Shown here one piece after another: positions 24,317 to 32,684 of a DNA stretch of 64,000 nt. The translations under genes and the position numbers were made by a program. The notes under the pieces are model-generated. The model did no database searches, had not been told where the DNA came from, and saw nothing but the letters and a program-made list of their open reading frames with translations. Source of the DNA: Limiplasma sp031549415 (GTDB lineage Bacteria > Bacillota > Clostridia > Christensenellales > Aristaeellaceae); the NCBI GenBank assembly GCA_031549415.1, contig JAVBPU010000009.1:62001-126000 (forward strand), given 5' to 3'. Within the stretch, counting starts at the first letter, position 1; each line of letters begins with the position of its first letter.

Positions 24317-24844
24317 ATGAAAGACGCACAGGGAAACCACAGCCAAAACAAAAGAAAGATGGACCCGCTGGGCCTGGCGCTGGGGGGGTTGTTGGCCGCG
24401 CTGGTTTTTGTGGCCACGGCGTTTTTAAAGCTGCCCTTTCCCATGACCAATGGGTATGTGCATCTAGGGGACGGCTTTGCGCTGCTGGGCGCTGCGATGC
24501 TGGGTTGGGTGGCCGTGCCTGCCGCGGGGCTGGGCAGCCTGCTGGCAGATCTGATGCTGGGCTTCGCGCCCTATGCCCTGCCTAGCTTTTTCATCAAGGC
24601 GGGCATGGCGGCGGTGGCGGTGAGGGCCATGAGGCACCAGAAGCATTGGCTAAGGGGCCTGCTGCTTCTGGCAGCGGAAGCACTGATGGTGGCCGGTTAT
24701 TTTTTAACGGAATGGCTGCTGCTGGGCGTAGGCCTTGCAGGGGCCTGGGCCAGCGTACCCGGCAACGCGCTGCAAGGGATCAGCGGCGTGGTGGTGGCAC
24801 TGGCGCTTTTGCCTGTACTGAAGAGGATCAAGGTGCGGGCCTGA
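24317..24844 (+). CDS. ECF transporter S component
   Basis: A 175-residue integral membrane protein with about five to six hydrophobic helices, the substrate-binding S subunit of an energy-coupling-factor vitamin importer. It opens with GLALGGLLAALVFVATAFLK and the conserved FPMTNGYVHLGDGF segment typical of the family. The energising EcfA/EcfT genes are absent, as expected for group II S components. The vitamin cannot be assigned. The start is ATG 24317; MDPLGL (24359) is possible. The 157-bp MITE-like element begins 18 bases after the stop. Confidence 0.82.
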   Translation: MKDAQGNHSQNKRKMDPLGLALGGLLAALVFVATAFLKLPFPMTNGYVHLGDGFALLGAAMLGWVAVPAAGLGSLLADLMLGFAPYALPSFFIKAGMAAVAVRAMRHQKHWLRGLLLLAAEALMVAGYFLTEWLLLGVGLAGAWASVPGNALQGISGVVVALALLPVLKRIKVRA

Positions 24845-24862
24845 TGGGCGTTGAGTGAATTA

Positions 24863-25019
24863 GAGCAAATTCCGAAAACATAGCACAGTCTTTGCAGATC
24901 TTTTCCCCAGGCGCGTTGCCTCGTCCGGTCAGCATAGCACCACTATGCCTCCCTTCCTCGGCTGAGCGCCAGGGAAAAATCTCTCGCAAATCCTATGGCT
25001 ACGTTTTCGGAATTTGCTC
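24863..25019. mobile_element. 157-bp palindromic MITE-like element, copy 1 (TA-flanked)
   Basis: Begins GAGCAAATTCCGAAAACATAGC and ends with its near-exact inverse (GCTACGTTTTCGGAATTTGCTC). Inner segments are also complementary (CTTTGCAGATCTTTTCCCC with GGGAAAAATCTCTCGCAAA; GCATAG...CTATGC). TA flanks both ends (24861-24862, 25020-25021), as after insertion of IS630/mariner-type elements. There is no coding capacity. The twin at 53181 differs at about seven positions. Confidence 0.85.
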
Positions 25020-26584
25020 TATGCGGCGGTAGCCTTGGCTTTTTCAAACTCCGCGCAGATCTCCGGGCTGGGCTTTTTCGTGAGAAGCGACACCAGTACG
25101 ATGGCCAGGCAGGAGCATACGAAGGCCGGGAACAGCTCGTAGATGCCCAAAAGGCCGCCCATGGGCCGCAGCACCAGCTTCCAGAAGAACACCATGCCGC
25201 CGCCGGTCACCATGCCGGCGATGGCGCCCGCCCGGTTCATCCGTTTCCAGAACAGCGAGAAGATCATGGCCGGGCCAAAGGTGGCGCCAAAGCCCGCCCA
25301 GGCAAAGGAAACGATGGTGAAGATCACGCTGTTTTCATCCCAGGCAATGAACATGCCCACCAGGGCAATGAGCACCAGCACCAGCCGGGAGCAGCGCATC
25401 ACCTGCTTGTCGGTGGCGTCCTTTTTGGCAATGCCCTGGTAGATATTTTTGGAAAAGGCGGAGGCGGCAATCAGCAAATAGCTGTCGGAGGAGGAAATGG
25501 TTGCGGCCAAAATGCCCGCCATGGTAATCCCCGCCAGCAGCGCGGGAAGCAGCCCCTGGGAAAGCACGATAAAAACGCTTTCCGCGCCGCTGGCGGAAGA
25601 AAGCTGCGGATGGCTGGGGAACAGCGCCCGGCCTACCACGCCGATGGACACAGCCGCAAACAGGGAAATGACGCACCAAACCGTGGCGATCCGGCGGGAT
25701 TGTTTCAGTTCGCTCCCCTTGCGGATGGCCATAAAGCGAAGCAGCACCTGGGGCATGCCAAAGTAGCCCAGGCCCCAGCTCATGGTGGAAATGATGGTCA
25801 GCAAGCCATAAGGGACCGCTTCCCCAAACAGGGGAGCGCCGCCGGAGAGCTGCTGCATACCGTCTTGCACCGTGGGCGAGGCCATGGAGGTCAGGGAGAA
25901 GAAACCGGGAATGGCTTTCGCATTGGCAATCACGGCATCGACGCCGCCTGCCGCGATCGTACCGGTCACCAGCACCAGCACCAAGGCGATCACCATGACA
26001 ATGGCCTGCATAAAATCGGAGGCGCTTTCCGCCAGAAAGCCGCCCAGGACGGTATAGATGATCACAAAAATGGCTCCACCGATCATCATGGAATGGTAGG
26101 GAAGGCCAAACATGGTGCCAAACAGCTTGCCGCAGGTCACAAAGCAGCTGGCGGCATAAACCGTAAAGAAGATCAGAATGAACAGCGCCGCGATGCTCAG
26201 GATGATCTTTTTGTTTTCATGGAAACGTTTGCTGAGGAAATCGGGCACGGTGATGGCGTTGTCGGCCACTTCGGAATAGCTGCGAAGGCGGCGGGCCAGC
26301 AGCAGCCAGTTCAGATAAGTGCCCAGTGCCAATCCGATGGCGGTCCACATGGCGTCGGCCAAGCCCAGCCAATAGGCCACGCCGGGCAGCCCCATCAGTA
26401 GCCATCCGCTCATGTCGCTGGCTTCCGCGCTCATGGCGGCCACCCAGGGACCCAGGGTGCGGCCGCCTAAAAAGTAATTGTCGGTACTGGCTTGGGCCCG
26501 CTTGGAGAAATATAGCCCGATGCCGATGACCGCCAGCATGTAAACCACCATAGCAATCAGGTTTTGCAAGGAAGCAGGAGACAT
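25019..26584 (-). CDS. putP: Sodium:solute symporter, PutP (proline) type
   Basis: A 521-residue member of the solute:sodium symporter family with about 12-13 membrane segments. The N-terminal FLGGRTLGPWVAAMSAEASDMSGW region closely resembles Na+/proline symporter PutP, so proline uptake is likely though not proven. ATG 26584 has AGGAGGG 6 bases upstream; the frame upstream of it is leader. Its TAG stop (25019-25021) is made of the TA target duplication plus the first G of the MITE-like element, so the insertion defines the present C-terminus. It has a strong promoter at 26651-26679. Confidence 0.9.
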   Translation of the reverse strand: MSPASLQNLIAMVVYMLAVIGIGLYFSKRAQASTDNYFLGGRTLGPWVAAMSAEASDMSGWLLMGLPGVAYWLGLADAMWTAIGLALGTYLNWLLLARRLRSYSEVADNAITVPDFLSKRFHENKKIILSIAALFILIFFTVYAASCFVTCGKLFGTMFGLPYHSMMIGGAIFVIIYTVLGGFLAESASDFMQAIVMVIALVLVLVTGTIAAGGVDAVIANAKAIPGFFSLTSMASPTVQDGMQQLSGGAPLFGEAVPYGLLTIISTMSWGLGYFGMPQVLLRFMAIRKGSELKQSRRIATVWCVISLFAAVSIGVVGRALFPSHPQLSSASGAESVFIVLSQGLLPALLAGITMAGILAATISSSDSYLLIAASAFSKNIYQGIAKKDATDKQVMRCSRLVLVLIALVGMFIAWDENSVIFTIVSFAWAGFGATFGPAMIFSLFWKRMNRAGAIAGMVTGGGMVFFWKLVLRPMGGLLGIYELFPAFVCSCLAIVLVSLLTKKPSPEICAEFEKAKATAA

Positions 26585-26623
26585 GTGGATCCCTCCTATG
26601 AAAATGTAATGGGTGTCCAAAGA

Positions 26624-26649
26624 ATGCATAGCAATAAGCCCCTATGCAT
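26624..26649. repeat. Inverted repeat at the transcription start of the symporter gene
   Basis: ATGCATAG (26624-26631) and CTATGCAT (26642-26649) form perfect 8-bp arms around 10 bases, directly downstream of the -10 element, where an operator or RNA hairpin would act. Confidence 0.55.
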
Positions 26650-26650
26650 C

Positions 26651-26679
26651 AGTATACGGGCAAGGGGCCTGGGAGTCAA
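26651..26679 (-). promoter_or_regulatory. Promoter of the symporter gene
   Basis: TTGACT (26674-26679), 17 bases, TATACT (26651-26656) on the minus strand. Confidence 0.8.
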
Positions 26680-26758
26680 ATGGCCGGGGGGTCATTTGGG
26701 CCGGTTCTTTGTATCCTTTATGTATTTTTTGTGAAAGAGCCGAAAAAAAGAGGAGGGC

Positions 26759-27835
26759 TTACCGCCCTGGCCTTTGCACGGCCTCAATCAAGTCCAGCAC
26801 GGCGGCGGTGCCGTCCTTGCTGGGATAGTTTTGCAAGCGGGTCAGCAGGGCGGCTTTGCTTTGCAAAAGCGTCTGCAAAGCGTGGATCAAAGTGGCGGGG
26901 GTCATTTTTTCCTGGGGCAGCACATGGGCCAAGCCTTGCTTTTCGTAGCTTTGCGCGTTTTGGATCTGGTCCCCACGGCTGGCCGTCATGGGATAGGGAA
27001 CCAGCAACATGGGCTTTTGCAGCGCCACCAGCTCGCAGAGGGTATTGGCGCCCGCCCGGCTGAGTACGATGTCCGCCGCGGCCAGGGCATGGGGCAGTTC
27101 GGCGCTTAAAAACTCCTTCTGGTAATAGCCAGGGGTCCCTTCCAGGGCCGGGGCCAGGTTGCCCTTTCCGCACAGATGCAGCACATCCATCTGGGGAAGC
27201 AGCTGCGGGAGGGCCTCCCGCAGGCATTGGTTGACGCTCTGCGCCCCCAGGCTGCCGCCAGTCATCAGCAAAACGGGCTTTTGGCCGTCAAAACCAGCCA
27301 ACGCCAGGCCGGTTGCCCGGCTTCCAGTAAACAGCTCCGGTCGCAGGGGGGTGCCCGTGAGGACCCCTTTTTTGCCCAGGGCTTCGGCGCACTCCGGGAA
27401 GGTGGTGGCCACCTTGCTGGCAAAAAAGGCGCAAATGCGGTTCGCCAGCCCAGGAGAAAAATCGCTTTCATGGCATACGGCGGGAACCCGGCACAGCCAA
27501 GCGCCAAACACCACGGGCACGCTCACGAAGCCGCCCTTGGAAAAGCAGACGTTTGGCTTCAGCTTCCGCATCAGGTTCACGCTTTGCAGCGCCCCCCACA
27601 AAACCCGAAAGGGGTCCGTAAAATTCTGCAAGCTGAAATACCGGCGCAGCTTGCCGCTTTGCACCGCATGATAGGTCACCTCTGGCAGGGCGGCGAGCAT
27701 GCCGTGCTCAATACCGTTTTCCGTACCAATGTAGTGGATGTCATAGCCGCTTTCCCGCAGTTTGGGAATGAGGCTGAGATGCGGGGTGACATGCCCTGCG
27801 GTACCGCCGCCGGTGAGCACAATGCGCTTGGTCAT
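26759..27835 (-). CDS. murG: MurG, lipid II N-acetylglucosaminyltransferase
   Basis: MurG adds GlcNAc to lipid I on the inner membrane face, completing lipid II. The 358-residue protein shows the first glycine loop (LTGGGTAGHVTPHLSL), the SKGGFVSVPVV segment, HESDFSPGLANR (the HESD variant common in Clostridia and staphylococci) and the UDP-GlcNAc-binding C-terminal half (LLMTGGSLGAQSVN, SRAGANTLCE). ATG 27835 has AAAGGAAG upstream; the longer frame is not coding. It is not in a division-and-cell-wall cluster here, so a second copy elsewhere is possible. Confidence 0.93.
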   Translation of the reverse strand: MTKRIVLTGGGTAGHVTPHLSLIPKLRESGYDIHYIGTENGIEHGMLAALPEVTYHAVQSGKLRRYFSLQNFTDPFRVLWGALQSVNLMRKLKPNVCFSKGGFVSVPVVFGAWLCRVPAVCHESDFSPGLANRICAFFASKVATTFPECAEALGKKGVLTGTPLRPELFTGSRATGLALAGFDGQKPVLLMTGGSLGAQSVNQCLREALPQLLPQMDVLHLCGKGNLAPALEGTPGYYQKEFLSAELPHALAAADIVLSRAGANTLCELVALQKPMLLVPYPMTASRGDQIQNAQSYEKQGLAHVLPQEKMTPATLIHALQTLLQSKAALLTRLQNYPSKDGTAAVLDLIEAVQRPGR

Positions 27836-27884
27836 GTAAGAACTTCCTTTGGTTAGAATGTGGCACAAACAGCCATTCCGAAGT

Positions 27885-27893
27885 AGTATACCA
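27885..27893 (-). promoter_or_regulatory. Extended -10 promoter of murG
   Basis: On the minus strand TGG TATACT (-10 at 27885-27890 with the TGn extension); no good -35. Confidence 0.55.
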
Positions 27894-27925
27894 TAAAACC
27901 GGCGGTTTAGCACAGGGGTTGCGGC

Positions 27926-27954
27926 TTGAACCCGCTTCCGTTTCAGGGTATACT
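27926..27954 (+). promoter_or_regulatory. Promoter of the phosphoglycerate mutase-like gene
   Basis: TTGAAC (27926-27931), 17 bases, TATACT (27949-27954). Confidence 0.75.
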
Positions 27955-27989
27955 AGGAAAGCGCAATCTGCGCGAAAGGATGTGCACGC

Positions 27990-29279
27990 ATGAAATATGT
28001 GCTGGTCATTGGCGATGGCATGGCGGATGCGCCTCTTCCGCAACTGGCCGGAAAGACGCCCCTGGAGGCCCTTGCGCTGCCTGCTTTTGACGCTGTGGCC
28101 GGATGTCAGGCAGGGCGCGTCCTCACCGTGCCTAGGGGCATGCCTGCCGGGAGTGATACGGCCATTCTCAGCATTTTTGGCTATGCGCCGGAGCGCTATT
28201 ATACAGGCCGAAGCGTGCTGGAAGCCGCCGGAATGGGTGTGGAACTGCCTGAAGGCAGCATTAGCTTTCGGGTGAACCTGTGCGCTGTCACGCCGGACGA
28301 GCATGGGGTTTTGGTGCTGCGCAGCCATAACGGCGGCAGCATTCAAGGCCAGGAAGCCACGGCGCTGATGCGGGACCTGCTGGCGGACCCTGCCTTTTCA
28401 AAGCTGCTGGAGCAGGCGCAGTTGGCCATCACCGCAACGGACACCTTCCGGCACATCGGCGTGATGAAAAGCGAGGCCAAGGACCTTTCCGCCCTCCAGT
28501 TCACCGAGCCTCATAATGTGCTGGAACAGCCCATCGAGGGGCATTGGCCCCGCCAGGCGCGGGAGACCTCCGACCAAGCCGTCTTGCGGATGGGCGATGA
28601 GATCAAGGCGCTCATGCAGCTTAGCTATGAAGTGCTCAAGGGCCACCCCATCAACCGGCGGCGGGCCCGGGAGGGGAAGCTGCCCGCCAATATGATTTGG
28701 CCCTGGGGGGCCGCCACGGCGGTGGAATTGCCTTCCTTCGCCACAAAATATGGCCATGGAGGCAGCGTCATCAGCGCGGTGCCGCTGGTGTGGGGCATTG
28801 CCCGGCTGGCCGGACTGAAAACCCCCAAGGTGCCTGGAGCCAACGGCGAACTGGATACCAACTACGAAGGCAAGGCGGATGCCGCGGTGGAGGCCCTGCT
28901 GGCCGGTGGGGACGACTTTGTGGCGGTCCACGTGGAAGCGCCGGATGAAATGGCCCATGCCGGGGATTTGGCCGGGAAGATGGAAGCCATTCAGAATGTG
29001 GAGCAACGGGTGGTGGCCAGGCTGCTGGACAAACTGACCCACGGCGGAGAGGATTTTCGGCTGCTGCTGCTCAGCGACCACCCCACCTTGCTGACCACCC
29101 GCACCCATGACGGCAGCCCGGTGCCCTATGCCCTCTATGACAGCCGGAGGGTGAGCGCGGCGGTGCGGGAGGGGCGGCCCGCCCCCCGGCGGAAGTTTTG
29201 CGAGCGGGAACTGCTCTGCGAGCCTGTGCGGATGGATGGCACGCAGCTGATGCCCTTGCTGTTTGAGCAAGCCCCATAG
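27990..29279 (+). CDS. apgM: Cofactor-independent phosphoglycerate mutase, archaeal type (aPGAM family)
   Basis: A 429-residue alkaline-phosphatase-superfamily protein. It begins MKYVLVIGDGMADAPLPQL with the metal-binding Asp, has the catalytic-serine region (PRGMPAGSDTAILSIFGY), and late metal ligands in APDEMAHAGD and LLLSDHPT. In archaea this family interconverts 2- and 3-phosphoglycerate. In bacteria that lack ThrB, members have been proposed to be homoserine kinases. Which applies is undecidable here. AAAGGATG lies upstream of the ATG. The exporter-like gene at 29315 follows after 35 bases and may share the transcript. Confidence 0.9.
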   Translation: MKYVLVIGDGMADAPLPQLAGKTPLEALALPAFDAVAGCQAGRVLTVPRGMPAGSDTAILSIFGYAPERYYTGRSVLEAAGMGVELPEGSISFRVNLCAVTPDEHGVLVLRSHNGGSIQGQEATALMRDLLADPAFSKLLEQAQLAITATDTFRHIGVMKSEAKDLSALQFTEPHNVLEQPIEGHWPRQARETSDQAVLRMGDEIKALMQLSYEVLKGHPINRRRAREGKLPANMIWPWGAATAVELPSFATKYGHGGSVISAVPLVWGIARLAGLKTPKVPGANGELDTNYEGKADAAVEALLAGGDDFVAVHVEAPDEMAHAGDLAGKMEAIQNVEQRVVARLLDKLTHGGEDFRLLLLSDHPTLLTTRTHDGSPVPYALYDSRRVSAAVREGRPAPRRKFCERELLCEPVRMDGTQLMPLLFEQAP

Positions 29280-29314
29280 CCAAAAACTTGGGAGAGACAC
29301 GGGAGAATTTTAAG

Positions 29315-29938
29315 ATGAATCAAATTCGCGAATTCCTAAGGCGCTACAGCTTTGGCATGCGTACGCGCAAAACCGCGCTGGCGGTGTTTATTTGTTTGGC
29401 GCTGGACTTTGCCATGGGACACAACGCGCCTGTAAACGCTTGCATCGCAGCTATTTTGACCATGCAGGCCACCCAGAAGCAATCGCTAAATGTGGGCGTA
29501 CAGCGGTTGCTGGGCACGGCCATCGGCGGCGTGGTGGGCATGCTTCTGGTGGCAGCGTACACCCTGTATCCGCATACCATTTTGCGCATTTTTTTGGCGG
29601 GCCTGGGCGTGATGATCAGCATTTCCGTCTGTTGCGCGTTCAAGAAGCCGGAGGCAGCAGCCATTGCGGCCATTCTGGCGCTGATCATGGTACAGGGAGG
29701 GGAAACGGAGAATACGCTTCTTTTTGCCTTTATGCAAATGCTGGAGACGGCCATGGGCGTATTGGTGGCCATGGGCGTCAACCGTTTTGTGTCCAAGCCC
29801 AGGGAGGGAGAAGCGGAAGAGGACGCGGACGTGCCCGCCGAAACGGAGGCAAGCTGTACCCTGTGTGGGGAGGAAGTCATGGAAACGGAAGAGCAGGTAG
29901 CGGATGTGGAAGAAAGAGAAGAGGGAACGGAAGCATAA
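29315..29938 (+). CDS. Aromatic acid exporter-like (FUSC/ArAE family) membrane protein
   Basis: A 207-residue protein with four to five predicted membrane helices in the first 150 residues. It resembles the small ArAE_1 half of the FUSC family: RTRKTALAVFICLALDF, a TMQATQKQSLNVGVQRLLGTAIGG loop and further helices. The charged C-terminal tail (about 160-207) is strongly acidic with CTLC. Family members export aromatic acids or are uncharacterised. ATG 29315 has GGGAG 9 bases upstream; TTG 29288 is a weaker alternative. Confidence 0.78.
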   Translation: MNQIREFLRRYSFGMRTRKTALAVFICLALDFAMGHNAPVNACIAAILTMQATQKQSLNVGVQRLLGTAIGGVVGMLLVAAYTLYPHTILRIFLAGLGVMISISVCCAFKKPEAAAIAAILALIMVQGGETENTLLFAFMQMLETAMGVLVAMGVNRFVSKPREGEAEEDADVPAETEASCTLCGEEVMETEEQVADVEEREEGTEA

Positions 29939-30012
29939 TGGAAAAGATCGTTCCATAGCGGCTGAAGAAGGCGCTATAGCGGCTGCGGATACAAAGCAGT
30001 TACATTTGCGGG

Positions 30013-30042
30013 TTGACAAAAAACTATATCATGGGCTATGAT
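30013..30042 (+). promoter_or_regulatory. Promoter of the phosphodiester glycosidase gene
   Basis: TTGACA (30013-30018), 18 bases, TATGAT (30037-30042). Confidence 0.75.
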
Positions 30043-30107
30043 ATAACAGTTTATAGCATATGTTGTGGTTCTCGATGAATTTTTGAAAAATTGGATGGGG
30101 CGAAGGA

Positions 30108-31379
30108 ATGTTAAAGGGTAGAATTTGTGTAGTCTTGGCTGCTATTAGCCTTTTTTTTGTGCTTTTGGGACAGCCTCCGGCCCTGTCCATTGGCTATACG
30201 GCAAAATTCTGGCGAGACATTCAGGAGGGCGACAACGGGTATGATGTCTTTGCCATGAGGGCGCGCTTGCAGGAAATGGGGTATAACGCGGGCACGACGT
30301 TGACTGATGAGTTTACGCCCAGGGCGGCCAGTGCCGTCAAACGGTTCCAGGCCTGTAACAGGATGATGCAAACAGGGGCCATGACCATGGCGCAGCTGGA
30401 ATACCTGCATTCGGATCAGGCAAAGCCTTTTTTCCACATGGATGATGCGGAAAAGGAAGGAACCGCCACTCTCGAGCCCGAGCCAACCCCCAAAGGGCAG
30501 AAACCCACCGCCAGCCCGGAAACCACCGCAACGCCCCTTCCACCGGAGCCACCGCGGGACGCGGAGGGGTACATCCAAGGAGAATACTACAGGGAAGATG
30601 ATGACCGAGGCGAATGGGTTTATTTATCCGAAGACTTGCAGGTCACCATCCAGCGGTACAACGAGCCTTCGATTCCGCTGATCTGGTATGAAACGGAAAT
30701 CATTTGCAGGGGCAAGGAGCAGCTTAATCCCTACGAAAACAATGTGGAACGCCCCGGGGCCGTGTTCAAGCTGCCGGAGGTGATCGCGAAGAATTACAAC
30801 CTGGTGCTGGGCTTTACCGATGATTTTTACGGATACAGGGTGTATAATAAAAAGACCGTGGGAATGGTCATCCGGGACGGCGCCATTTTGGGCAAAAAGA
30901 CCATGAAGGATGACACCAATTATCTGCCCAACCTGGATGTGCTGGCGCAATTTCCGGATGGAAGCATGAAAGCCTACCGCTGCAAGCAATATACCTCGGA
31001 GGAACTGCTGGCGATGGGCGCGATCCATACGTATTGTTTTGGCCCGGTTTTGTTGCAAGAGGGCATGGTAGACAGCCGCGTGGAAGGAAAGTACTATGAG
31101 CAGCCAGCGCCGAGGCAGGCTTTGGGGATGCTGGGCCCCAACCATTACGTGGTTCTTACCGTACAGGGGCGCATCAAGGAAAGCCGGGGCGCGGGACTGA
31201 TTTGGGTGGCTAACCGCATGAAGGAGATGGGGGTCACCGAGGCGCTAAACCTGGACGGCGGCAACACGGTGGCGTTGGTCTTTCGGGGCCGTATGCTCAA
31301 TGCCCTGGGTGCCTGGAAGGGAAAGTCCTTCGTGCGCTCCGTCAGCTCGCTGATTGGCATTGGGGAGCCGGCGAAGTAA
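30108..31379 (+). CDS. Secreted phosphodiester glycosidase with peptidoglycan-binding domain
   Basis: A 423-residue exported protein. It has a signal peptide (ICVVLAAISLFFVLLG), a peptidoglycan-binding-like domain at about 38-100 (GDNGYDVFAMRARLQEMGY), a Pro/Thr-rich linker (about 120-150) and a C-terminal phosphodiester glycosidase (NAGPA) domain ending with LNLDGGNT. Enzymes of this family remove N-acetylglucosamine from phosphodiester links; in bacteria they may act on teichoic-acid or polysaccharide linkages. Spacing of the ATG to GGGGCGAAGGA is short but acceptable. A promoter precedes it and a strong terminator follows. Confidence 0.85.
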   Translation: MLKGRICVVLAAISLFFVLLGQPPALSIGYTAKFWRDIQEGDNGYDVFAMRARLQEMGYNAGTTLTDEFTPRAASAVKRFQACNRMMQTGAMTMAQLEYLHSDQAKPFFHMDDAEKEGTATLEPEPTPKGQKPTASPETTATPLPPEPPRDAEGYIQGEYYREDDDRGEWVYLSEDLQVTIQRYNEPSIPLIWYETEIICRGKEQLNPYENNVERPGAVFKLPEVIAKNYNLVLGFTDDFYGYRVYNKKTVGMVIRDGAILGKKTMKDDTNYLPNLDVLAQFPDGSMKAYRCKQYTSEELLAMGAIHTYCFGPVLLQEGMVDSRVEGKYYEQPAPRQALGMLGPNHYVVLTVQGRIKESRGAGLIWVANRMKEMGVTEALNLDGGNTVALVFRGRMLNALGAWKGKSFVRSVSSLIGIGEPAK

Positions 31380-31401
31380 GGCGCATAGAAATGAGGATGC
31401 A

Positions 31402-31439
31402 AACGGGGCATGATTTTTGAGGAAAAATCATGCCCCGTT
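31402..31439 (+). terminator. Strong terminator hairpin
   Basis: A 17-bp perfect stem, AACGGGGCATGATTTTT / AAAAATCATGCCCCGTT, with a GAGG loop. Confidence 0.85.
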
Positions 31440-31481
31440 CCAGGTAAAGGTAGCACATCAATCATAAGGAGACCCTGTTTC

Positions 31482-32669
31482 ATGTTGACTCTTTTTCGGG
31501 AGCTTTCCAAGGACCGAAAACGTACCCTCATGGCCTGTTTTTTTGCCTTCTTCGCCAGCGGAACCCTGACGCTGATGATCGGCTCCATCATGCCGGACCT
31601 GAAAGCCGCCTATGGCCTGACGGATACCCAAAGCGGCATGTTGATATCCGCCCATTCCATGGGCAACCTGATCGCCGGTTTTGTCAGCGGCTTGGTGCCG
31701 CTGGTATTGGGCCGCCGCCGCAGCATTGTGGTTCTTGCCAGCTTCGCGGCGCTGGGCTTTGTGCTGATGATCCTCTGGGGCAATCCCCTGTTCCTGATCC
31801 TTTGCTTCATTTTTACAGGCATTGGCCGGGGCAGCATCACCAATTTTAACAATGGCACCGTCAACAGGGTTTCCGGTGGCAGCCCCGTGGCGCTGAACCT
31901 GTTGCACGCTTTTTTTGCCAGCGGGGCTTTCACCGCGCCGCTGGTGTTCCTGCTGCTGGCAGGCCTGGGCGGTTGGCGCATGGGGCCCCTCTATGGGGCG
32001 GCGCTGGCCCTGGCGGCTGTTTTGGGCTTTGCCGGCTTAAAGCTGGAAAATGACCGGCCGGACCACAAGGACAAAAACGAATCCACCATGATATTTTTAA
32101 AGAACCCCAGCTTTCTGATCTTGGCTGGGATGATGTTCTGCTACCTGTGCGCGGAATACACCATCAACGGCTGGCTGGTGACCTATCTGCAAAACAAGCC
32201 GTCCCTGGCCGTGGCGGATATCAAGGCCTACAGCCAGTCCATGGCCACGCTGCTGTGGGTCGTGATCCTCATTGGCAGGCTCACCTGCGCCTTCTTGTCC
32301 AGCAAGATTCATCAAAAGAAACTGATGCTCACCTTCTCCGTTGGCATGGTAGGGTTTTTTGCCTTAATGCTGCTGGGCGGCAGCGTGGTCGCCGTTACCA
32401 TCAGCGTGGTGGGCCTTGGTTTCTGCATGGCTGGCATTTGCCCCATGATCTACGCAGACGCGGGTATATTTAGCAACAAATACCCCCTGGTCACCAGTAC
32501 GTTGCTGGCTGCGGGCTCCACGGGCGCCATTCTGATGCCCGTCTTAGTGGGCGCGGTGGCGGACAAATTCGGTTTTGCGGGGGGAATGACCCTCATCTTC
32601 GGGGACATTTTGCTGCTGCTGTTCTTCGCTGTGCTCAATGTGGCGGTCAAGACCCGGGCACCCCAATGA
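31482..32669 (+). CDS. MFS transporter of unknown substrate
   Basis: A 395-residue protein with about 12 hydrophobic segments and the MFS motif in GLVPLVLGRRRS (loop 2-3). The N-terminal half resembles sugar or nucleoside facilitators (SIMPDLKAAYGLTDTQSGML). A basic/acidic central loop (ENDRPDHKDKNES) separates the two six-helix bundles. ATG 31482 has AAGGAG 10 bases upstream; the longer frame includes the terminator stem. It converges on the FAD oxidoreductase gene with a 15-base gap. Confidence 0.85.
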   Translation: MLTLFRELSKDRKRTLMACFFAFFASGTLTLMIGSIMPDLKAAYGLTDTQSGMLISAHSMGNLIAGFVSGLVPLVLGRRRSIVVLASFAALGFVLMILWGNPLFLILCFIFTGIGRGSITNFNNGTVNRVSGGSPVALNLLHAFFASGAFTAPLVFLLLAGLGGWRMGPLYGAALALAAVLGFAGLKLENDRPDHKDKNESTMIFLKNPSFLILAGMMFCYLCAEYTINGWLVTYLQNKPSLAVADIKAYSQSMATLLWVVILIGRLTCAFLSSKIHQKKLMLTFSVGMVGFFALMLLGGSVVAVTISVVGLGFCMAGICPMIYADAGIFSNKYPLVTSTLLAAGSTGAILMPVLVGAVADKFGFAGGMTLIFGDILLLLFFAVLNVAVKTRAPQ

Positions 32670-32684
32670 TACGGCGTACCCGCG

